Positions 1-6,249 of a stretch of DNA of 32,019 nucleotides are shown one piece after another. The DNA is from Candidatus Latescibacterota bacterium. Lineage in GTDB: Bacteria; Latescibacterota; UBA2968; UBA8231. The notes beneath the pieces were generated by a model. It did no database searches. It had not been told where the DNA came from and worked only from the letters and a program-made list of their open reading frames with translations. The stretch's first letter is position 1. Each line of letters starts with the position of its first letter. Location of the stretch: the NCBI GenBank assembly GCA_021295675.1, contig JAGWBY010000017.1, positions 1-32,019 of the forward strand. Direction: 5' to 3'. Made by a program: the position numbers and the translations under genes.

Positions 1-402
1 GCGGCCATTCCGGTGGAGGTGCAGGGGATGGTGCAAGACGGCGAGCGGCCTGGGTGCCACCGCCACAACGCTGTGGTGCGTTTCGATACGGGCACCTTCG
101 GCACTATGATGAGCCACTACGGAGTGGGCTACCGCATTCAGCGGGCCGAAGTACACGGCGAGGATTTGTCGGTCTATCTGGATATGACCCGGGGGCCGCG
201 AGTGGAGGGCTATGACAAGGGGGAGCCTTTTACCGTAGAGGACGAGGAGATCGAAGCAATGGGAGGGGCCGGCTTCAACGAGGTCGTCCACTTTGTCGAT
301 TGTATTTTAGAGGATCGCACGCCGTGGTCGCACTTGGACGATGCCGTGCATACCATGCGCTTGTGCGAGGCCGTTCGCAGGGGGCATCGGGGGGCGTTGT
401 AG
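1..402 (+). CDS. Gfo/Idh/MocA-family oxidoreductase, C-terminal part (5' end outside window)
   Basis: The frame is open from base 1 and stops at TAG 400-402, giving 133 codons; the N-terminal Rossmann NAD(P)-binding half lies outside the window. What remains resembles the C-terminal alpha/beta substrate domain of Gfo/Idh/MocA dehydrogenases: a beta-sheet stretch (VVRFDTGTFGTMMSHYGVG), a loop that would line the substrate pocket, then a helical tail FNEVVHFVDCILEDRTPWSHLDDAVHTMRLCEAV. That tail (F..F...I..g..P..s..da...l.l..A) is the usual closing signature of the family, whose members oxidise or reduce sugars, inositols and related polyols with NAD(P). The exact substrate cannot be told. A hairpin terminator follows directly, so the gene ends its transcription unit here. 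Family call fairly secure; function within the family open. Confidence 0.7.
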   Translation, partial: AAIPVEVQGMVQDGERPGCHRHNAVVRFDTGTFGTMMSHYGVGYRIQRAEVHGEDLSVYLDMTRGPRVEGYDKGEPFTVEDEEIEAMGGAGFNEVVHFVDCILEDRTPWSHLDDAVHTMRLCEAVRRGHRGAL

Positions 403-407
403 AGGAG

Positions 408-436
408 GCCGTATCGAGGGTACCGAGACGGCTTTT
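408..436 (+). terminator. Rho-independent terminator of the oxidoreductase gene
   Basis: Five bases after the stop codon the plus strand can fold GCCGT-a-TCG / CGA-g-ACGGC (408-416 with 424-432, one A-G mismatch) around a 7-base loop, followed by TTTT at 433-436. Position, stem and T-run fit an intrinsic terminator; the T-run is short. Confidence 0.55.
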
Positions 437-504
437 CAGTTCGGCGAAGTCCATCACAACTCCGGCATCTCCGCATCCATTTCCGCGGACACTTTGCTGA
501 TTAC

Positions 505-1269
505 TTACCAGTCTGTTGGCTTTGTAATTGTTGTGCCCGGAAGAGGGTCGGGAAATTGCGCGGACTGCAACATTGCTGGGCGAATATGCCGAACATGACT
601 TGCAACGTTCGCCAGTGTCGGAGCCATCTGCCAACGCCTAGGACAGACGATAACTACCGGCTTCTTCCGCTCCGTGGTCACCATGCGGATCGGCGTAATT
701 AGATCGGTATCGTTCGAGATCACGACTGCTACCTCGAACAACCCTTTCCAGGCATCGTTCAAAAGATGGGCTGCAAGGTTTACGTCCGAACCTTTCTCTT
801 CCATGGTATGAACCTCGGCGACCACCGCATCGGTCAGTGGGGCGGCGGTCTTGCGTCGTCTCTTCTTTCCCGCGCTTCTCGGGGGATAACTGCCCACGGG
901 AAGGGTTTGTGAATCCGCGACCGGGTGATTGCCCGCTGGCAATGTTACTGCCGCTGGTGTGTCAATTTGTCTGTTGGCGATAGGCAGGTTAGTGAGTGGA
1001 CGCCAAGCCGTCTTGGCAAGAAATCTCCCGAAATGCACCTGTACTTCGGGCAATGTACCGAGCGTACTCAAATAAGAGTGTTGACGGGCCGGTGCTCCGG
1101 GATCCGACGCCCCGGAAACCCGGGCGGTGAAATAGTTCAGCTTGTCCACGGCATGACCCGCCGTGAGTAGCTGGTGGGTCAGTTCAACAAGATTGAGCCA
1201 CTTGAACGGCGTATCCTTGAGAGCTCCGTAGTACAGATTGAAGCCATCTACATAAACTCTGGTCCGCAT
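505..1269 (-). CDS. NYN-domain (LabA/PIN-like) putative RNase
   Basis: A 254-residue protein. The start opens on RVYVDGFNLYYG, the N-terminal strand of the NYN domain with conserved Asp8 and Asn11. Later acidic sites are Asp162 in EKGSDVNLAAHLLNDAW and SNDTDL at 185-190. These Asp residues form the metal-dependent nuclease centre of NYN/PIN-like RNases. Between FGRFLAKTAW (about residue 89) and EVHTMEEKGSD (about 152) lies a Pro-rich then strongly basic insert ending in GKKRRRK, which replaces the shorter loop most NYN proteins have there. The ATG at 1269 is preferred over an in-frame upstream start because a GGGAG ribosome site sits at 1275-1279, 5 bases before it, and the domain begins immediately. 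A terminator-like hairpin ends 11 bases upstream of the start. Substrate unknown; an RNase or RNA-binding role is inferred from the family. Confidence 0.8.
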   Translation of the reverse strand: MRTRVYVDGFNLYYGALKDTPFKWLNLVELTHQLLTAGHAVDKLNYFTARVSGASDPGAPARQHSYLSTLGTLPEVQVHFGRFLAKTAWRPLTNLPIANRQIDTPAAVTLPAGNHPVADSQTLPVGSYPPRSAGKKRRRKTAAPLTDAVVAEVHTMEEKGSDVNLAAHLLNDAWKGLFEVAVVISNDTDLITPIRMVTTERKKPVVIVCPRRWQMAPTLANVASHVRHIRPAMLQSAQFPDPLPGTTITKPTDW

Positions 1270-1280
1270 GGATGCTCCCG

Positions 1281-1314
1281 AAAAAAGCAAGGGCCACTCC
1301 GAAGAGCGGCCCTT
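1281..1314 (-). terminator. Strong intrinsic terminator between the Rpn-like and NYN genes
   Basis: Read on the minus strand, an 11-bp stem (1314-1304 with 1299-1289, one G-U pair) is closed by a C(UUCG)G tetraloop and followed, after GC, by six U (1286-1281). UUCG loop plus U6 is a textbook terminator. It would end transcription from the Rpn-like gene (1383-1808), but its U-run lies only 11 bases before the ATG of the NYN gene, so it could also attenuate that gene. Confidence 0.8.
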
Positions 1315-1382
1315 GAGCCGACAGCACGCTGCCGGCGGGTATCTACGTATAACTTACAGCGGGGGCGGCTCCTTTACAAGAA

Positions 1383-1808
1383 TTATTCTTCTAGCTCTAG
1401 GTTTGATCGCAGGGTTGCGTTCGCAAGAATCGATCTCGCCAGTTCATGGACTTCATCCTCTTGGGAATAGTGCCCCGGATCGCGCCGACCCGCCGCCGGC
1501 CGCAGGTAGATCACGATAGCATACACCAGCAGGCCGTATTGCTCGACAAGCCGCCCGATGTAGCCGGTCATCCGCCGCGGCATGGGCGGGTCGATGCGGT
1601 CGGTGGTTTGAAACTCCGTGTGAACCAACACCTTCTTGCCGCCGAGTCGCACGCGCAGCAGGCTATCGGTGCGGTGGGCTTCGACCGTGGGCTGCTCGGT
1701 GTCGAGCACGTCTAAGACTTCGACGTCGTCGCGGCCGAAGCTGAAACGGACGAAATCAGCCGGATAGCGTTGAATCAAGTATTTGGAGATGGTATCAAAT
1801 TCGGCCAT
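1383..1808 (-). CDS. Rpn/PD-(D/E)XK nuclease-family protein, apparently shortened
   Basis: A 141-residue protein beginning MAEFDTISKYLIQRYPADFVRF, typical of the Rpn-type 'recombination-promoting nuclease / putative transposase' proteins that are abundant in bacteria with many repeats. The PD-(D/E)XK core is visible: Asp48 in HRTDSLLRV, then Glu65-x-Gln67 in VLVHTEFQTTD. The stretch PPMPRRMTGYIGRLVEQYG follows, and the shared region ends around RRDPGHY (about residue 114). Family members usually continue to 200-300 residues; here only a 27-residue acidic tail (SQEDEVHELARSILAN...) follows, so an internal deletion or remodelled C-terminus is likely. ATG 1808 is chosen over a TTG at 1817 because it begins the conserved N-terminus; no clear ribosome site precedes either. 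A terminator lies downstream at 1281-1314. Confidence 0.65.
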   Translation of the reverse strand: MAEFDTISKYLIQRYPADFVRFSFGRDDVEVLDVLDTEQPTVEAHRTDSLLRVRLGGKKVLVHTEFQTTDRIDPPMPRRMTGYIGRLVEQYGLLVYAIVIYLRPAAGRRDPGHYSQEDEVHELARSILANATLRSNLELEE

Positions 1809-1815
1809 GGCGGTC

Positions 1816-1904
1816 AATTAGGAATTAGGAATTGAGAATTAGGAATTAGAGCGTGCCAAGCCGTCCGAACTGGCGGTCGGGGCAATTCGTAATTCGTAAT
1901 TGCA
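1816..1904. repeat. Two clusters of heptameric AATTNNN short tandem repeats
   Basis: Five perfect-register 7-bp units lie at 1816-1850 (AATTAGG, AATTAGG, AATTGAG, AATTAGG, AATTAGA). Three more lie at 1884-1904 (AATTCGT, AATTCGT, AATTGCA). Because AATT is palindromic, the second cluster reads AATTACG on the other strand. They resemble the short tandemly repeated repetitive sequences known from cyanobacteria. The first cluster touches the start of the Rpn-like gene. Confidence 0.7.
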
Positions 1905-2291
1905 ATATCCATGCCAGACGGCAGCACAGGGGGGAGGACGGGGATGTGCGGGGTTCGACTGTATCGGGCACAACCCATGAATGAGACCTTTGGGGACTAG
2001 ACCGACCCGGAAGGACAAAAAATGCGAGCGTCGCCAAAGCAACCCCTGTTTTATGGCCATGTATGCGGCCTGTCGCTTAGAGCGCCCTGCACGTCGAGCA
2101 CCCGCAGTGCTGGGGCCTCTTTTTCTTAATTAATCCGAAGGAACCCGACCAAACAGAGTTCGCGCCGCTAAGTTGGCCTTATATCTAGAAGTACGTAATG
2201 ATGGGAGCTAGGGTAGCGTTGCACCAAAATGTCCGCGTTTGTCTCTCTCGCGTACTCTGACGGGGCCTCGGTAGGTATTCCAAGAGGCGTA
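1905..2291. other. Gene-free stretch
   Basis: No convincing coding frame on either strand and no recognisable RNA gene. A weak hairpin (AGCAC/GTGCT around 2097-2111) is followed at some distance by a T-run near 2120-2125, but the geometry is poor for a terminator. The stretch may be remnant sequence between mobile or repeat-rich genes. Confidence 0.4.
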
Positions 2292-2314
2292 AGGAGGATA
2301 TTTAGATGCCCCCC
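2292..2314 (+). promoter_or_regulatory. Strong ribosome binding site plus ATG and C6 tract, out of frame with the gene
   Basis: AGGAGG-type site at 2292-2297, eight bases before ATG 2306-2308, which is followed by six C (2309-2314). This ATG is one base out of register with the conserved downstream frame. With seven C it would read MPPHAETRMQQRAI and join that frame exactly. Confidence 0.6.
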
Positions 2315-2328
2315 ACGCCGAGACGCGA

Positions 2329-2592
2329 ATGCAGCAGCGGGCCATTCGCAAAAAGGATGTTCCACTCATTATCGAGTTGGGAACGCAGATTGACGACGAG
2401 ACTTGGTTTATGTGCAATCGGGATGTTACCCGCGAGATCGAGAGTCTCAAGAGGGAGATACACAGGTTGGAACGCCTCGCTAATTGCAAAGTCGTGATGC
2501 GAGGAGGGAGGGTCATAACCGCCTATCCCTCACGGCCAGCGGATCAGAAACGAACACTACGCCGCGGACGGCAGAAGGGGTTGGCGAAGTGA
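2329..2592 (+). CDS. Small DUF4258-like protein (start probably at 2306 after a frame slip)
   Basis: The open frame gives 87 residues: a helical N-terminus MQQRAIRKKDVPLIIELG, a central charged helix REIESLKREIHRLERLANC, then the strand KVVMRGGRVITAYPSR and a basic tail (RTLRRGRQKG). The order 'helix, R-helix, VVxxGxVITAY' matches small DUF4258-like proteins often found near toxin-antitoxin loci; I recognise the pattern but not a function. The ATG at 2329 has no ribosome site of its own. The strong AAGGAGG at 2291-2297 serves ATG 2306, which is one base out of frame because of a C6 tract. Adding one C restores MPPHAETR ahead of MQQRAI, so the native protein is probably about 95 residues. The in-frame TAA at 2290-2292 rules out any other upstream start. 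Confidence 0.5.
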   Translation: MQQRAIRKKDVPLIIELGTQIDDETWFMCNRDVTREIESLKREIHRLERLANCKVVMRGGRVITAYPSRPADQKRTLRRGRQKGLAK

Positions 2593-2660
2593 CGACAGAA
2601 ATGAACACAGGCCACGACGTGCTGTGCCGCCATCGTCGGCAGGAGATATTTTAGGCCGTC

Positions 2661-3311
2661 ATGATTGACGAGAAACATCGGGAATGGTCTTTGGAACCGT
2701 GCGGAATAGAATCGCCGGGCGAGGCCCCGGTTGTCTGGTGTTCGAAGTGCGAAACTGTATCTCCCGCGACCAGCCATCATTGCCGGGGATGCGGCGACGC
2801 CTTTGGCAAAGCCTGCAACCGTTGCGGCAAATGGCGGGCTTGGAAACGCTGGCAGTTTGAAAATCACTGCGGCGACGCCCATGAGTTGGTGTGCGACCTG
2901 TGCCACATTGATGCTCATATACAAGCGCATTTGCCTGTTACCAAACCACTGGACGAGTTGATTGACACTTATTCCCCGGAGGACGAAATGTTATCCCATG
3001 ATTACCCTGAATTGAATGGCGAACTGGACAATCGCTTGGCCGGCTTGTTCAAAGAGTTGCTTGAGCAAGAACGGCGCAGTGTTACTGGTGCCAGCGATAA
3101 TCGGCAGCGCGAACTGCTTGAGAAAATTGAGCGGCGGGAAATGGAGTTGAACGATGATGAGGAATTGGACGCACTGTTTGAAAGATATATCGCCGCCTTG
3201 CCAGAGACAGAGCGCCCGAAGACCCGAGTGCAGGAACGGCGTATGTTTGGCGATTGGGAGGGCGGTCTCAAGTCGGAAATTCAAAGAGCAAGAAGCGGTT
3301 TCATAACTTGA
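2661..3311 (+). CDS. Zinc-ribbon protein of unknown function, 3' end replaced by IS insertion
   Basis: 216 residues as it stands. The N-terminal third is rich in zinc ligands: Cys27/Cys30 with Cys41/Cys44 form one ribbon, and Cys52/Cys55 with Cys78/Cys81 (plus His69, Cys70, His74 between) form a second. The rest is a highly acidic, helical, probably coiled-coil region (ELLEQERRS, LLEKIERREMELNDDEELD). The last codons (from 3292, encoding SGFIT and the stop) lie inside the left end of an insertion element, so the natural C-terminus has been lost. The missing tail, about 20 residues rich in Lys and Glu, lies beyond the element at 4192-4254 and rejoins in frame if the element is removed. The product may still work, since only the end is changed. 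No family assignment beyond zinc ribbon; the ribosome site is weak. Confidence 0.6.
   Translation: MIDEKHREWSLEPCGIESPGEAPVVWCSKCETVSPATSHHCRGCGDAFGKACNRCGKWRAWKRWQFENHCGDAHELVCDLCHIDAHIQAHLPVTKPLDELIDTYSPEDEMLSHDYPELNGELDNRLAGLFKELLEQERRSVTGASDNRQRELLEKIERREMELNDDEELDALFERYIAALPETERPKTRVQERRMFGDWEGGLKSEIQRARSGFIT
3292..3307 (+). repeat. Left terminal inverted repeat of the IS
   Basis: GAAGCGGTTTCATAAC; the reverse complement of 4175-4190 differs at one base (C versus T at position 5). It overlaps the last codons of the zinc-ribbon reading frame. Confidence 0.85.
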
Positions 3312-3375
3312 TAGGGGGTTGTGTTTTTTCTTTTTTGCTTGTGCTGGTCTTCCTTCGGCTTTAGGAGTCCCGATT

Positions 3376-4181
3376 ATGTCGCGCCATACGTCTGAATTGA
3401 CCGATGCCCAATGGGCGCATATTGCGCCGTTGTTACCCGCACCGAAAGCGTCGCCCAAAGGTGGTCCCAAACCCATTGCCAACCGTTCGGTGTTTGAGGG
3501 TATTTTGTGGGTGTTACGCAGTGGTGCGCGGTGGAAAGACCTGCCGGCACGATACCCCTCGCCGAGTACGTGCTGGCGTCGGCTACGCCGTTAGGAAGAG
3601 CAAGACATCTGGCTGAAGGCGTGGCGGACGTTGTTAGGCCAACTGGATGAGCAAGGCCAACTCGACTGGGCAGAAACGTTTGCCGATGGTAGTTTTGCTC
3701 CGGCCAAAAAAGGGGGGCCTGTGTCGGGCCGACCAAACGCGGAAAGGGTACGAAGTGGATGGTGGTGGCAGACGGCCAAGGTCTTCCTTTGGGAAACTAC
3801 CTGGACTCGGCGTCCCCAGCCGAAGTCGGGTTGATCGAGCCGACCTTGGAGCGGGTGGCCGTGCCGCGCCAAGGCCGGGGCCGGCCGCGGAAAAATCCAA
3901 CGCGGTTGATCTACGACAAGGCCGCTGATTCCGATCCGCTGCGCGCACGACTGGCACGACGGGGAATTGAGTTGATCTGTCCGCATCGAAAAAACCGGAA
4001 GAAACCGCCCACCCAAGATGGACGCCCCTTGCGCCGCTACAAGAGACGATGGAAGGTCGAACGCACCTTGGCATGGTAGGGCAACTTCCGACGGCTGGTC
4101 GTGCGATGGGAGTATCATATCCAAATGTATCAAGCCTTTGTCAATGTCGCCTGTCTGATGATTACACTCAGACGGTTATGA
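3376..4181 (+). pseudogene. IS5/IS427-type DDE transposase, frameshifted and with two nonsense codons
   Basis: Starts at ATG 3376 (MSRHTSELTDAQW) and shows the usual N-terminal layout: APLLPAP, GGPKP, then LWVLRSGARWKDLP. A TAG at 3592-3594 replaces the Trp expected after CWRRLRR; the frame then continues EEQDIWLKAW to FADGSFAPAKKGG, which carries the first catalytic Asp. At A6G6 (3706-3717) the protein continues in the -1 frame as ACVGPTKRGKGTKW. The second Asp is in LIYDKAADSD and the Glu in RRWKVERTLAW. A second TAG (4077-4079) stands where Leu or a similar residue is expected, before GNFRRLVVRWEYH. The final stop lies inside the right inverted repeat. The -1 shift may be natural for this IS group, but the two nonsense codons make the copy very probably dead. 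Confidence 0.85.
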
Positions 4182-4190
4182 AACCACTTC
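4175..4190 (-). repeat. Right terminal inverted repeat of the IS
   Basis: GTTATGAAACCACTTC on the plus strand, the partner of 3292-3307. The transposase stop codon (4179-4181) falls within it. Confidence 0.85.
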
Positions 4191-4191
4191 A

Positions 4192-4254
4192 AAGAAAAAA
4201 CGTCCTAAACAGATTGAATTGATCGAGCGTGAATTAGAGCCTTTGTACTCTTGA
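4192..4254 (+). pseudogene. Displaced 3' tail of the zinc-ribbon gene
   Basis: Directly after the IS right end the frame AAG AAA AAA CGT ... TGA encodes KKKRPKQIELIERELEPLYS and then stops at 4252-4254. Removing the IS together with one AA duplicate joins GCA (3288-3290) to AAG in frame, so this is the original C-terminus of the gene at 2661. It now lacks a start and is presumably not translated. Confidence 0.75.
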
Positions 4255-4297
4255 ATTCGCAGCTCTACGTGAGATTGGAAACTGATAGGAGCGGATT

Positions 4298-4534
4298 TTA
4301 CTGAAACAGATCGTTGGGTAACTCAAATCGTCTTTTTATGGCACTGAGGGTCCCTTGTCGGACATCAGTGCTGTCACCATGATATTTTATCGGGAAGGAT
4401 TTTGCTTTTCCATTTATATCGGGATGGTAAATTGTTCTATGGCTACCTTTGCCTCTATTTTTATAGAACTCAAATTTTTCGTCGTACTGCTTGAGCAATT
4501 TGAAGAGTTCGTCAACGGAGTACGTTTTCGCCAT
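4298..4534 (-). CDS. hicA: HicA-family toxin (mRNA interferase)
   Basis: 78 residues, the usual HicA size. The fold is a double-stranded-RNA-binding-like alpha-beta-beta-beta-alpha: an N-terminal helix (VDELFKLLKQY), then FYKNRGKGSHRTIYHP with the catalytic His32 in G-S-H, the strand SFPIKYHG, and a C-terminal helix (GTLSAIKRRFEL). HicA cleaves mRNA and is held inactive by HicB. The gene overlaps the end of the upstream antitoxin gene by 23 bases (4512-4534), indicating translational coupling, and shares its promoter at 4966-5001. The gene pair is visibly AT-richer than the GC-rich genes around it, suggesting transfer. Order here is antitoxin first, the reverse of the classical hicAB layout. 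Confidence 0.85.
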   Translation of the reverse strand: MAKTYSVDELFKLLKQYDEKFEFYKNRGKGSHRTIYHPDINGKAKSFPIKYHGDSTDVRQGTLSAIKRRFELPNDLFQ

Positions 4535-4931
4535 GTTCGACGTTTAACCTTTGATAGTCAGCGAACTCTTGAGGATTGGAGATTATTTTTGCGATTATAT
4601 CACGTAAGGAAATTTTGCTCGATTTATAGTGTTTTGTATCGTCATTGAGTTTATGTCGCTGCCTGTCTTTGATGGTGTTGAAAATGTCGAAAAATTTGGA
4701 ATCGGAAGGATGAAAGATGAGTTCTGTTTGGTCTTTGTACATAGAAAAGCTGATCTGATACGTGATCAAATCAATAAGATCGGCGCAGGCTTCTTCAAAT
4801 GTGCGCCCGTATCCCCGGATGTCAACTTCCAGCCCTAACGCACACCATTCGTCTCCTTCTTTGAATCCAAGAACATTCACGGAGGAAGGATGTTTTGCGA
4901 AACTCAAATTTTTTCTTGTTTTGTTCACCAT
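4512..4931 (-). CDS. hicB: HicB-like antitoxin
   Basis: 139 residues from ATG 4931. The N-terminal half shows the partial RNase-H fold of HicB: SSVNVLGFKEGDEWCALGLE, then DIRGYGRTFEEACADLIDLI, which corresponds to the usual 'LPGC...G.T.EEA..n..eAi' segment. The C-terminal half is helical and basic-acidic (SKISLRDIIAKIISNPQEF) and could be the DNA-binding or dimerisation part; no standard ribbon-helix-helix is evident. It neutralises HicA, whose gene overlaps its 3' end. An alternative start is TTG at 4958 (9 residues longer), preceded by AGGA at 4965-4968. The predicted transcript start near 4963 would leave little leader for that TTG, so ATG 4931 is favoured, though it lacks a good ribosome site. 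Confidence 0.7.
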   Translation of the reverse strand: MVNKTRKNLSFAKHPSSVNVLGFKEGDEWCALGLEVDIRGYGRTFEEACADLIDLITYQISFSMYKDQTELIFHPSDSKFFDIFNTIKDRQRHKLNDDTKHYKSSKISLRDIIAKIISNPQEFADYQRLNVEHGENVLR

Positions 4932-4965
4932 AACATGCCGACGATCTATAAATGCCAAAAATTGT

Positions 4966-5001
4966 CCTATATTATATAGGATAAGGATGAGAATGAGTCA
5001 A
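4966..5001 (-). promoter_or_regulatory. hicBA promoter with palindromic operator
   Basis: On the minus strand, TTGACT (5001-4996) is followed after 17 bases by TATATA, or after 19 by TATAAT. The -10 region is embedded in a 15-base near-perfect palindrome CCTATATTATATAGG (4966-4980). A palindrome over the -10 box just ahead of an antitoxin gene is the expected site for autorepression by a HicB-HicA complex; binding itself is inference. Confidence 0.65.
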
Positions 5002-5008
5002 GATTCGC

Positions 5009-6247
5009 ATGGATGTTCCGGTAAAGCCTACCCTCACCCTCAATATGCCCCTACTCTGCTACCTGTCGATCCTAGCCCTCGTCGCCTGTCAGGACCCTCC
5101 CAACGACCGCCAACCGCGTCCAACCGATGCGGCATCTGTAAGTCGCCTGCACCAAGGCCCCTATGCCGCCGCCATAGAAGCTGCGAAACGCGCCGTAGAA
5201 CGCGATCCGAACTCTGCGGTAGCCCACCGCAACCTAGCCGACGCATACACACGCGACAACAAGCTAACCGAGGCCCTAGCAGCCTACCAACAGGCCATCG
5301 CGCTGCAACCTGATTACGCCAAGGCGCGGACCGAATTGGCCATTGTACTAACCCGCCTCAATCGCCATGCCGAGGCCCTCGCCCTGTTAGAGGAGGTCAC
5401 GCGCGAGACCCCGGATTACGCTTGGGCGCAGATGGCGCTCGGGCTGCTGTACTTTCGCCAAGCCCAGTACGAGCAGGCCGTTGCCGCGCATGGCCGCGCC
5501 GCCGCCCTGCAAGACGACTACAGCGAGGCATGGTACAACCTCGGCGAGGCCCATCTTAAGCTCAACGACTACGCCGCGGCCGAAGCGGCGTATGGCCGCG
5601 CCATAGCTGCCGATTCGACTGTGGCCAAGTACCACCACGGCCTCGGCACGGCCTTGTACAAGCGCCGCGAGTACGCCGCGGCCATCGTTGAATTGCAGCA
5701 CGCCGTAGATCTCGATTCGCTCTTTGCGCGGGCCCGCTTCAACCTCGGCAATGCCCTGTTGCGCAGTGGTCAGCAGGAAGAAGGACAACGCCAATTGGCC
5801 CTGTACAACGAACTGGAAAAGCAGGAAAAGCTCCTCGTCGGCCTGCGTACTACCCTAATTCGGACGCCCGACAAGGCCGAGCTGTACCACAAAATAGGCG
5901 CGCTATACGGCCAGCGCGGACAGTACGAAGAAGCGCACCTGTACTATTTACAGGCCCTAGACCGCAATCCCAATTTCGCACCCTCGTACCACAACTTGGG
6001 CAACCTGTATTTGCGCCGCCGCCAAGTGGCCGAGGCCATGTCCCTGTTCCGCCAGGCCCTGCGTGCCGACTCCACGTATGTGCTCGCGCATTTCGCGCTC
6101 GGCAATGCGCTGATGATGCAAGAAGCATTCGCCCAAGCGTTGGCAAGCTATGAGCGGGGCTTGCACTTTGAGCCGGACAATGCCCGCTTACAGCGCGGTG
6201 CGGCTCTGGCCCGCAAGTTCAACGCTGCAAGCCAAACGAAGGACTAG
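5009..6247 (+). CDS. TPR-repeat lipoprotein
   Basis: 412 residues. Residues 1-26 form a lipoprotein signal with lipobox LALVAC (Cys27), so the protein is exported and membrane-anchored. The rest is nearly all tetratricopeptide repeats, about nine or ten, recognisable by the A..nL...y...g...eA...y..ai...P pattern (for example AWYNLGEAHLKLNDYAAAEA and SYHNLGNLYLRRRQVAEAM). A linker (EGQRQLALYNELEKQEK) splits the solenoid into two blocks. It would act as a protein-binding scaffold on the periplasmic or outer face. The next gene starts 2 bases after its stop, so the two are translationally linked; TPR proteins next to CRTAC1-type proteins recur in environmental bacteria. The start could also be the Met at 5045, which leaves the lipobox only 14 residues in; neither has a strong ribosome site. 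Confidence 0.85.
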   Translation: MDVPVKPTLTLNMPLLCYLSILALVACQDPPNDRQPRPTDAASVSRLHQGPYAAAIEAAKRAVERDPNSAVAHRNLADAYTRDNKLTEALAAYQQAIALQPDYAKARTELAIVLTRLNRHAEALALLEEVTRETPDYAWAQMALGLLYFRQAQYEQAVAAHGRAAALQDDYSEAWYNLGEAHLKLNDYAAAEAAYGRAIAADSTVAKYHHGLGTALYKRREYAAAIVELQHAVDLDSLFARARFNLGNALLRSGQQEEGQRQLALYNELEKQEKLLVGLRTTLIRTPDKAELYHKIGALYGQRGQYEEAHLYYLQALDRNPNFAPSYHNLGNLYLRRRQVAEAMSLFRQALRADSTYVLAHFALGNALMMQEAFAQALASYERGLHFEPDNARLQRGAALARKFNAASQTKD

Positions 6248-6249
6248 CC

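Larger units (their letters stand above)
3292..4190 (+). mobile_element. IS5-family (IS427-like) insertion sequence, 899 bp, decayed
   Basis: Bounded by 16-bp terminal inverted repeats (3292-3307 and 4175-4190, 15 of 16 matching, GAAG[C/T]GGTTTCATAAC). It contains one transposase gene in two frames with extra stops. Length, frame structure and the DDE motifs fit the IS427 group of IS5. It sits in the 3' end of the zinc-ribbon gene. Flanking AA on both sides (3290-3291 and 4191-4192) is a possible 2-bp target duplication, and removing one copy with the element restores the host reading frame. Confidence 0.85.

Noticed and set aside
1329..1352. Peptide LPAGIYV on the plus strand, resembling the end of a FlgD-like tail
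   Set aside because: Flanked by stops on both sides with no other similarity; likely chance.
2097..2125. Terminator candidate AGCAC/GTGCT followed by a T-run
   Set aside because: The stem is only 5 bp and the T-run begins about 8 bases after it; no gene ends nearby.
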